Shown here: positions 5,203 through 10,021 of the stretch, piece by piece | Numbering within the stretch: position 1 is the first letter of the stretch | How the letters are laid out: each line of letters begins with the position of its first letter | From: an uncultured Erysipelotrichaceae bacterium | GTDB taxonomy: Bacteria > Bacillota_I > Bacilli_A > Erysipelotrichales > Erysipelotrichaceae | Reading direction: 5' to 3' | NCBI GenBank assembly: GCA_902782955.1 | Contig: CACZPD010000249.1 | Location: 1 to 10,021, forward strand | DNA length: 10,021 bases | Program-made: the position numbers and the translations under genes | Notes under the pieces: generated by a model | What the model was told of the DNA's origin: nothing | The model's input: the letters and a program-made list of their open reading frames with translations, nothing else | The model's database searches: none

Positions 5203-7878
5203 TCAGCGGTGCTTGTAGTGAATGACCTCACCTGTCCATGCGTTCTTCAGGATCTCCTGCATATCGCGGACCATCGGTACACGCGGATTTGCCGGTGAGC
5301 ACTGGTCTTCATAGGCGAGATAGGAGAGCTTTTCAACTGCGTTCATCCAGTCTTCTTCGTTGAGATACGGCAAAGCGGAGAACTTCATTTCGATACCGCT
5401 GTCATGACCGAGGGTGGTTACGGCATTGGCGAAAGCTTCAACGCCCTGTTCCAGGGATTCTACTTTCAGACCGATCGCCTGTGCCAGCTCGCAGTATCTG
5501 AGATCCGCATTATAATGCTTGTACTTCGGCCAGATACCCGGCTTTTCCGGTTTCGTTCCGTTGTAGCGGATCGTGTACGGCAGGAAGATCGCGTTGGCAA
5601 GTCCGTGAGGAACATGGAATTCCGCACCGACCTTATGTGCCAGGGAATGGTTCATTCCGAGGAATGCATTGGCAAATGCCATACCTGCCATTGCGGAGGC
5701 ATTATGCATCTTTTCACGTGCTTCCGGATCGTTTGCGCCGTTGTGTACGGCACGCGGCAGATATTCGAATACCATCTGTACGGCTTTCAGCGCCAGGGCA
5801 TCCGTAAAGTCAGATGCCAGAACGGAAACATACGCTTCAACTGCGTGCGTCAGGACATCCATGCCGGTATTTGCAGTAATGGACGGCGGCAGTGTCATGG
5901 TCAGAGCCGGATCGATAATGGCTACTGTAGGCGTCAGGGAATAGTCGGTCAGCGGATACTTGATATGTGTTTCCTTGTCGGTAATGACAGCGAACGGTGT
6001 AACTTCCGAACCGGTTCCTGATGTCGTCGGGATACATACCAGATTTGCTTTTTTGCCGAGTTCCGGATACTGGAAGGCACGCTTGCGGATATCCATGAAC
6101 TTCTGTTTCAGATCATCGAAGTTGACTTCCGGATGTTCATAGTACAGCCACATGCCCTTTGCGGCATCCATAGCTGATCCGCCGCCGAGGGCGATGATCG
6201 TATCCGGCTGGAACGCGTTCATCAGTTCCAGTCCCTTGCGGACCGTCTGGATCGACGGATCCGGTTCAACGTCACAGAACAGTTCATAAGTGACTTTGTT
6301 GATCCTCTGTGCCAGCTGGTCTGTTACTTTATCGACGTATCCCAGCTTGACCATGCTCTGATCGGTGACGATGAAGACTTTGCTCATTTCCCGCATGTCA
6401 TGCAGGTATTCAATGGAGTTCTTCTCAATATAGATTTTGGAAGGGATCTTGAACCATTGCATATTATTTCTCCTTTCACCGACTTTCTTGATATTCAGCA
6501 GGTTGATCGTGCTGATATTGTCAGAAACACTGTTGTGACCGTAGGAACCGCAGCCCAGGGTCATTGACGGAATAAAGGAATTATAGATATTGCCGATTCC
6601 GCCGAATGTGGAAGGAGAATTCCAGATGATGCGGCATGCCTTGATGCGGCGTCCGTATTCCCTGACCAGATCCTCATTCGCTGTATGGATGGCAGCGGAA
6701 TGACCGGTACCGTTGAACATGACCATCGCTTCCGCCTTGTTCACACCGTCGCTTACATCTTCTGCTTTCAGCATTGCCAGCACCGGAGACAGTTTTTCCC
6801 TTGTCAGCGGTTCATTCGGTCCGACTTCCTTGCATTCGGCGATGATGATGGATGTATCGGGATCTACTTCAAAACCGGCCTGCTGGGCGATCCAGTATGC
6901 GCTCTTACCCGCAACGCTGCCGTTCAGTTTCGCTGTTTCGCAGCCTTCCCCGTAGGCTTCCGCATTGAACATGAAGCGTTCCAGCTTCTTCTTTTCTTCC
7001 TTTGTCACATAGTGGACATTGTAGTGAAGGAACTCATTTTTCACATCATCGTAGATCTCTTTATCAACGATAACTGCCTGTTCGGAAGCACAGACCATGC
7101 CATGGTCAAATGCTTTGGAAAGCGCAACATCGGAAACAGCCTGACGGATATCGGCAGTTGTTTCGATATAGGCAGGAACATTGCCGGCGCCGACACCGAG
7201 TGCCGGTTTTCCGCAGCTGTACGCAGCTTTTACCATGGCATTTCCGCCGGTTGCAAGAATGGTGGATACACCCGGATGATTCATCAGCGCGCTGGTCGCA
7301 TCCATACTCGGAACTTCGATCCACTGAATGCAGTCTTCAGGCGCACCGGCAGCCACAGCTGCGTCATACATGATCTTGGCAGCAGCCGCAGAGCATTTCT
7401 GCGCATTCGGATGGAACGCGAAGATGATCGGGTTCCTTGTCTTCAGACAGATCAGTGATTTGAAAATAGCCGTGGATGTCGGATTGGTGACCGGGGTAAT
7501 ACCTGCTACGACACCGACCGGTTCAGCCACATACTTCAGTCCCTTGACCGGATCTTCATCGATGATGCCAACAGTCTTCTGGTTGCGCATATGATTGACG
7601 ACATATTCGCAGGCAAACAGGTTCTTGGTCGCCTTGTCTTCAAATACGCCCCGCCCTGTCTCTTCAATTGCAAGTTTTGCCAGCTCGCCGTGCTTGTCCA
7701 GCGCAGCGACAGAACACTTGGCAACGATATAATCGATCTTTTCCTGATCGTAAGCAGCATACGCATCCAACGCCTTCAGTGCCTTGGCAACTTTTTCATT
7801 TACTTCGGCAACCGGTGTCGGTCCGGCAGGTACTTCTGTTTTGGGTGAAGCCTTGACAGTTTTTTTACGTTCAGCCAT
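5203..7878 (-). CDS. adhE: Bifunctional acetaldehyde-CoA/alcohol dehydrogenase
   Basis: An 891-residue cytoplasmic enzyme, full length for AdhE. It reduces acetyl-CoA to acetaldehyde and then to ethanol, using two NADH, and is the main redox outlet of mixed-acid or ethanol fermentation. The N-terminal half (about 25-455) is the CoA-acylating aldehyde dehydrogenase, with catalytic Cys263 in [11 protein letters not shown]. The C-terminal half (about 473-891) is the iron-dependent alcohol dehydrogenase, with cofactor motif [19 protein letters not shown], and iron ligands Asp674, His678, His744 and His758, spaced as in E. coli AdhE. A Lys/Pro/Thr-rich N-terminal tail of about 20 residues precedes the usual start of the fold. 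The ATG follows AGGAGGA (7885-7891 on the + strand) by 6 bases. It has its own promoter, a Rex-like operator and a terminator. A complete internal ribosome binding site lies before Met473 (listed separately). Known AdhE enzymes assemble into helical spirosomes. Confidence 0.97.
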   Translation of the reverse strand: MAERKKTVKASPKTEVPAGPTPVAEVNEKVAKALKALDAYAAYDQEKIDYIVAKCSVAALDKHGELAKLAIEETGRGVFEDKATKNLFACEYVVNHMRNQKTVGIIDEDPVKGLKYVAEPVGVVAGITPVTNPTSTAIFKSLICLKTRNPIIFAFHPNAQKCSAAAAKIMYDAAVAAGAPEDCIQWIEVPSMDATSALMNHPGVSTILATGGNAMVKAAYSCGKPALGVGAGNVPAYIETTADIRQAVSDVALSKAFDHGMVCASEQAVIVDKEIYDDVKNEFLHYNVHYVTKEEKKKLERFMFNAEAYGEGCETAKLNGSVAGKSAYWIAQQAGFEVDPDTSIIIAECKEVGPNEPLTREKLSPVLAMLKAEDVSDGVNKAEAMVMFNGTGHSAAIHTANEDLVREYGRRIKACRIIWNSPSTFGGIGNIYNSFIPSMTLGCGSYGHNSVSDNISTINLLNIKKVGERRNNMQWFKIPSKIYIEKNSIEYLHDMREMSKVFIVTDQSMVKLGYVDKVTDQLAQRINKVTYELFCDVEPDPSIQTVRKGLELMNAFQPDTIIALGGGSAMDAAKGMWLYYEHPEVNFDDLKQKFMDIRKRAFQYPELGKKANLVCIPTTSGTGSEVTPFAVITDKETHIKYPLTDYSLTPTVAIIDPALTMTLPPSITANTGMDVLTHAVEAYVSVLASDFTDALALKAVQMVFEYLPRAVHNGANDPEAREKMHNASAMAGMAFANAFLGMNHSLAHKVGAEFHVPHGLANAIFLPYTIRYNGTKPEKPGIWPKYKHYNADLRYCELAQAIGLKVESLEQGVEAFANAVTTLGHDSGIEMKFSALPYLNEEDWMNAVEKLSYLAYEDQCSPANPRVPMVRDMQEILKNAWTGEVIHYKHR
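6460..6476 (-). promoter_or_regulatory. Internal ribosome binding site and in-frame ATG within adhE
   Basis: On the - strand AAAGGAG (6470-6476) lies 7 bases before an in-frame ATG (6460-6462) that codes for Met473, at the junction of the aldehyde and alcohol dehydrogenase halves. Translation from here would give a 419-residue stand-alone iron-dependent alcohol dehydrogenase. The stretch AAATAATATG next to this ATG is identical to the one at the true adhE start. Use in the cell is inference. Confidence 0.45.
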
Positions 7879-7901
7879 ATTATTTCCTCCTGTTATTCAA
7901 C

Positions 7902-7919
7902 TTGTGAAAATAATAACAT
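7902..7919 (-). promoter_or_regulatory. Rex-like redox operator overlapping the adhE -10
   Basis: TTGTGAAAATAATAACAT read on the + strand is an imperfect inverted repeat resembling the Rex operator (TTGTGA...TCACAA, or TTAACAA on one side). Its half-sites lie 6 bases apart and it covers the adhE -10. Rex represses adhE in many Bacillota and is released by NADH. No rex gene is in the window. Confidence 0.5.
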
Positions 7920-7938
7920 ATTTATTTTTATGTCACAA
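7910..7938 (-). promoter_or_regulatory. adhE promoter
   Basis: On the - strand, -35 TTGTGA (7933-7938) is followed by a 17-base A/T-rich spacer and -10 TATTAT (7910-7915). Transcription would start near 7903, leaving a leader of about 25 bases that holds the ribosome binding site. A second near-palindrome, ATGTCACAAGTAACAT (7930-7945 on the + strand), covers the -35 and may be another regulator site. Confidence 0.72.
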
Positions 7939-7990
7939 GTAACATACTGTTTCTGTATTTGCACATCATTCATGCATGCTTCCGCTTTTT

Positions 7991-8024
7991 CATAAAAGGC
8001 AGTCTGCATTATGCATACTGCCTT
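7991..8024 (-). terminator. Rho-independent terminator of the pyruvate kinase gene
   Basis: 8-bp stem AAGGCAGT (7996-8003) / ACTGCCTT (8017-8024), with an inner TGCA/TGCA pairing in the loop. Read on the - strand it is followed by a short T-run (TTTTATG). It starts 19 bases past the pyruvate kinase stop and separates that gene from the adhE promoter. Confidence 0.8.
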
Positions 8025-8043
8025 AATATACGTCAGTGAAATC

Positions 8044-9459
8044 TCAGATCGTTTCGACTTTGATCAGGTTGGCTCCGCCTGACTGACCGGCAACACCGGC
8101 ACCTGTGATGACGACTTTCTCATCCTTTTTCAGATCCATCGTATCGACAGCGGTCTTTCTTGCCATGTAGAACAGAACTTCCGTGGACGGGAAGACTTCA
8201 CACATCTTCGGCGTAACGCCCCATGAAAGCGCAAGGGAGCGCCATGTCTTCTCACTTGTGGTGAGACCGATGATATCCACCGGACTGCGGAATCTGGAAA
8301 CCATCTTGGCAATTCTGCCTGACATCGTGCAGGCTACGATCGCTTTTGCGTTCACATCCATTGCCATGGTGCATGTGGCATGAGAAATGGCATCCATATC
8401 ATTATGAATCTGGAATTCGTCCTGATAGAATCTCTTCGCGTAGTTAATGGACTTTTCAGCAGCTTCCGTGATCTTGGCCATTGCCCTGACTGCAAGAACA
8501 GGATAAGCACCTGCGGCAGTTTCACCCGACAGCATGACCGCGCTCGTTCCGTCATAGACGGCGTTGGCGACGTCGGATGTTTCTGCCCTGGTCGGTCTTG
8601 GGTTATGGATCATGGATTCCAGCATCTCCGTCGCTGTGATCACGCGTTTGCCGATCATACGGCAGCGGGAGATCAGGTCTTTCTGAATCGCCGGAAGAAG
8701 TTCAAACGCTACTTCTACGCCCATGTCGCCGCGGGCAACCATAATGCCGTCGCATTCCTGGCAGATCTCATCAATATTGTCATATCCTGACTGGTTCTCG
8801 ATCTTGGCGATCAGTTCGACTGAGTCATCTTTGCCGAGTGACTTCAGCAGATTGTGTACATCCACCAGATCCTGCTTGACGGAAACAAATGAGCAGGCAA
8901 TGAAGTCAATGTCATTTGCCACACCGAAAGCAATATCAGATTTATCCTGTTCGGAGAGATAGATCTGCTGCATATGCTTGCCGGGGAAGCTCATGGATTT
9001 GCGGTTGGATAGTTCCCCGCCGTCCAGTACTTTTGTCTCGATCCGGGTACCGTCTGTACTGACGACTTCAAATTCCAGAAGCGCGTTGTTCAGAAGGATC
9101 TTGTCCCCAGGTTCCAGCTCGTTGGCGAGATTCTTGTAGCTGACGGATACGATTGTTTCGTCTCCTTCGACCTCCTCTGTCGTGAAGGTGAAATTGCTGC
9201 CCTCTTCCAGCATGACCTTTCCGTTTTTGAATGTTCCGATACGGAATTCAGGTCCTTTGGTATCAAGCATGATGGCAATCGGAAGATTGAGTTCTTCCCT
9301 GACTTTTTTGATCCGCTTGATCCTCTCCAGATGTTCTTCATGCGTGCCGTGTGAAAAATTCAGTCTGGCGACATTCATGCCGCTCAGACACAGTTTGCGG
9401 AGAACTTCCTCGGATTCGCTTGCAGGGCCGATGGTGCATACAATTTTGGTTTTTCGCAT
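8044..9459 (-). CDS. pyk: Pyruvate kinase (short form)
   Basis: A 471-residue cytoplasmic enzyme that makes pyruvate and ATP from phosphoenolpyruvate and ADP, the last step of glycolysis. Core motifs: KIVCTIGPAS at 5-14; Arg32, Asn34, Ser36 and His37 in RLNFSH; LDTKGPEFR (65-73), whose Glu71 is typical of K+-dependent enzymes; catalytic Lys219 and metal ligand Glu221 in AKIEN; metal ligand Asp245 in VARGDMG; Thr277; and NPRPTRAE with SGETAAGAYP. It lacks the extra C-terminal PEP-utiliser-type domain found in Bacillus enzymes of about 585 residues. Odd points are NNA (124-126) where most enzymes have DDG, Glu278 where Gln is usual, and SFP (157-159) for the usual NLP/NFP. The ribosome binding site is AGGGGA (9469-9474 on the + strand). 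The pyruvate made here feeds acetyl-CoA, the substrate of the adhE product encoded downstream. Confidence 0.96.
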   Translation of the reverse strand: MRKTKIVCTIGPASESEEVLRKLCLSGMNVARLNFSHGTHEEHLERIKRIKKVREELNLPIAIMLDTKGPEFRIGTFKNGKVMLEEGSNFTFTTEEVEGDETIVSVSYKNLANELEPGDKILLNNALLEFEVVSTDGTRIETKVLDGGELSNRKSMSFPGKHMQQIYLSEQDKSDIAFGVANDIDFIACSFVSVKQDLVDVHNLLKSLGKDDSVELIAKIENQSGYDNIDEICQECDGIMVARGDMGVEVAFELLPAIQKDLISRCRMIGKRVITATEMLESMIHNPRPTRAETSDVANAVYDGTSAVMLSGETAAGAYPVLAVRAMAKITEAAEKSINYAKRFYQDEFQIHNDMDAISHATCTMAMDVNAKAIVACTMSGRIAKMVSRFRSPVDIIGLTTSEKTWRSLALSWGVTPKMCEVFPSTEVLFYMARKTAVDTMDLKKDEKVVITGAGVAGQSGGANLIKVETI

Positions 9460-9489
9460 AATTATGATCCCCTTTATGTTTATAAGAAA

Positions 9490-9495
9490 ATTATA
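9490..9495 (-). promoter_or_regulatory. -10 element of the pyruvate kinase promoter
   Basis: A perfect TATAAT on the - strand, 30 bases before the start codon. The hexamer 17 bases further upstream (GGTTTT) is a poor -35, so the promoter may be weak or need an activator. Confidence 0.5.
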
Positions 9496-9548
9496 CTCTT
9501 AATACTGCATATAAAACCGTGAAAGAAATGTGAATTTAACCGATTTTC

Positions 9549-9594
9549 AAAGCATTTATGTGCTTTTTGAAAGCAGGATTCAAAATGCTTTTTT
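9549..9594. repeat. Alternating short inverted repeats AAAGCA/TGCTTT
   Basis: AAAGCA (9549-9554), TGCTTT (9561-9566), AAAGCA (9570-9575) and TGCTTTTTT (9586-9594) alternate. Arms 1+2, 2+3 or 3+4 can each pair, and the last pairing ends in a T-run like a terminator. It lies between the divergent pyruvate kinase and PadR promoters, outside any gene. Confidence 0.55.
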
Positions 9595-9613
9595 CATGGT
9601 CCCCCTGTCCGTG

Positions 9614-9642
9614 TTGACAACAGTCACAAAGTATATTATATT
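9614..9642 (+). promoter_or_regulatory. padR-family gene promoter
   Basis: Perfect -35 TTGACA (9614-9619), 17-base spacer, and -10 TATATT (9637-9642, 5 of 6 to consensus). This is the strongest promoter in the window; the expected transcription start is near 9649. Confidence 0.85.
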
Positions 9643-9659
9643 ATTCCACAAGTGGAATA
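9642..9659 (+). promoter_or_regulatory. Palindromic operator at the PadR-family promoter
   Basis: TATTCCAC (9642-9649), AA, GTGGAATA (9652-9659): a perfect 8+8 inverted repeat touching the -10 and covering the expected transcription start. The position suits self-repression by the PadR protein encoded just downstream. The sequence differs from the classical ATGT-n8-ACAT PadR site. Confidence 0.65.
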
Positions 9660-9675
9660 TTAAGGAGGCAGTGTT

Positions 9676-10021
9676 ATGCTGAAACATGGTATCCTCGGAC
9701 TCATCAGCAATTCCGACAAGACCGGCTATGAGATCATGACGGTATTCAGGGATTCCCTGAGTCATTTCTGGTCCGCGCAGACCAGCCAGATCTACCGGGA
9801 ACTGCAGACATTGCAGAAAGCGGGATGGATCAGCCGGAAACATGTCGAACAGACAGGAAGACCGGACAAGAATGTTTTTTCCATTACCCCTGCCGGACAT
9901 GAAGAACTGGTTCGCTGGCTCCGGGAAGACAACATCCCGGCAGAACTGAGGAACCCGTTCCTGCTGAAGACCTTCTTCATGGGCGAGCTGCCCGTAGAGG
10001 AAAACATCGCTTTTTTCAAAG
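9676..10021 (+). CDS. PadR-family transcriptional regulator, 3' end outside window
   Basis: 115 codons are visible from ATG, with AAGGAGG (9662-9668) 7 bases upstream; the frame runs off the window. Residues 1-~85 are a PadR winged helix: LKHGILGLI, GYEI (17-20), the FW...SQIYREL recognition-helix region (31-43), LQKAGWI, and wing residues TGRPDKNVFSITPAG (60-74). A start of the C-terminal helical domain follows (LRNPFLLKTFFMGEL), as in the longer PadR/Vir-type proteins of about 180 residues. PadR proteins are mostly repressors that sense small molecules and often control a transporter or detoxifying gene next to them; any such partner would lie to the right of the window. The palindrome over its promoter suggests autoregulation. 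Confidence 0.9.
   Translation, partial: MLKHGILGLISNSDKTGYEIMTVFRDSLSHFWSAQTSQIYRELQTLQKAGWISRKHVEQTGRPDKNVFSITPAGHEELVRWLREDNIPAELRNPFLLKTFFMGELPVEENIAFFK

Noticed and set aside
6685..7458. A 257-codon + strand open frame opposite adhE
   Set aside because: It is antisense to conserved AdhE sequence, and its product is rich in Phe, Cys and His, as expected from reverse-reading a conserved gene.
9510..9550. Possible cre (CcpA) site before pyruvate kinase
   Set aside because: The TTTCACGGTTTTAT stretch misses the central CG and several flanking positions of the cre consensus.
9614..9630. Rex-like half-site TCACAA near the PadR promoter
   Set aside because: Only one half-site is present (9624-9629) with no inverted partner at the right distance; it is most likely chance.

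Overview
The window reads as chromosomal DNA of an anaerobic, fermentative member of the Bacillota (Firmicutes). Base composition is close to balanced by eye. Shine-Dalgarno sites are strong (AGGAGG-type) and Rho-independent terminators sit at nearly every gene end. The bifunctional AdhE, the short K+-dependent-type pyruvate kinase and the PadR regulator all fit a gut-type fermenter, perhaps of the Erysipelotrichia. That lineage guess is inference from general protein character, not from a marker gene.

Layout. At 1-2229 two short-chain dehydrogenase/reductase (SDR) genes lie in tandem on the + strand, the first cut by the window edge, and end at a perfect 10-bp stem terminator. The second SDR carries a C-terminal extension with a Cys/His zinc-ribbon-like module. 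At 2297-3010 (- strand) is a PrsW-type intramembrane protease with all family motifs intact. Divergent from it is a two-gene + operon (3159-4258): an XpaC-like membrane protein and a small single-pass membrane protein. Its terminator is folded into the last codons of the second gene. A separately promoted lipoprotein follows (4387-5052).

From 5203 to 9459 two fermentation genes run on the - strand, each with its own promoter and terminator: pyruvate kinase (8044-9459) upstream of adhE (5203-7878). The adhE promoter overlaps a Rex-like operator, which would couple expression to NADH/NAD+. Together they cover the PEP-to-pyruvate step of glycolysis and the acetyl-CoA-to-ethanol steps that reoxidise NADH. 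At the right edge a PadR regulator starts (9676, + strand, cut by the window) behind a near-consensus promoter with a palindrome over its expected transcription start.

The points most worth a second look are: the SDR/zinc-ribbon fusion with its degenerate SDR partner; a complete in-frame ribosome binding site and ATG inside adhE, exactly at the junction between the aldehyde and alcohol dehydrogenase halves; and several unusual residues at conserved positions of the pyruvate kinase. No rRNA, tRNA, CRISPR array, insertion sequence or phage gene was seen.
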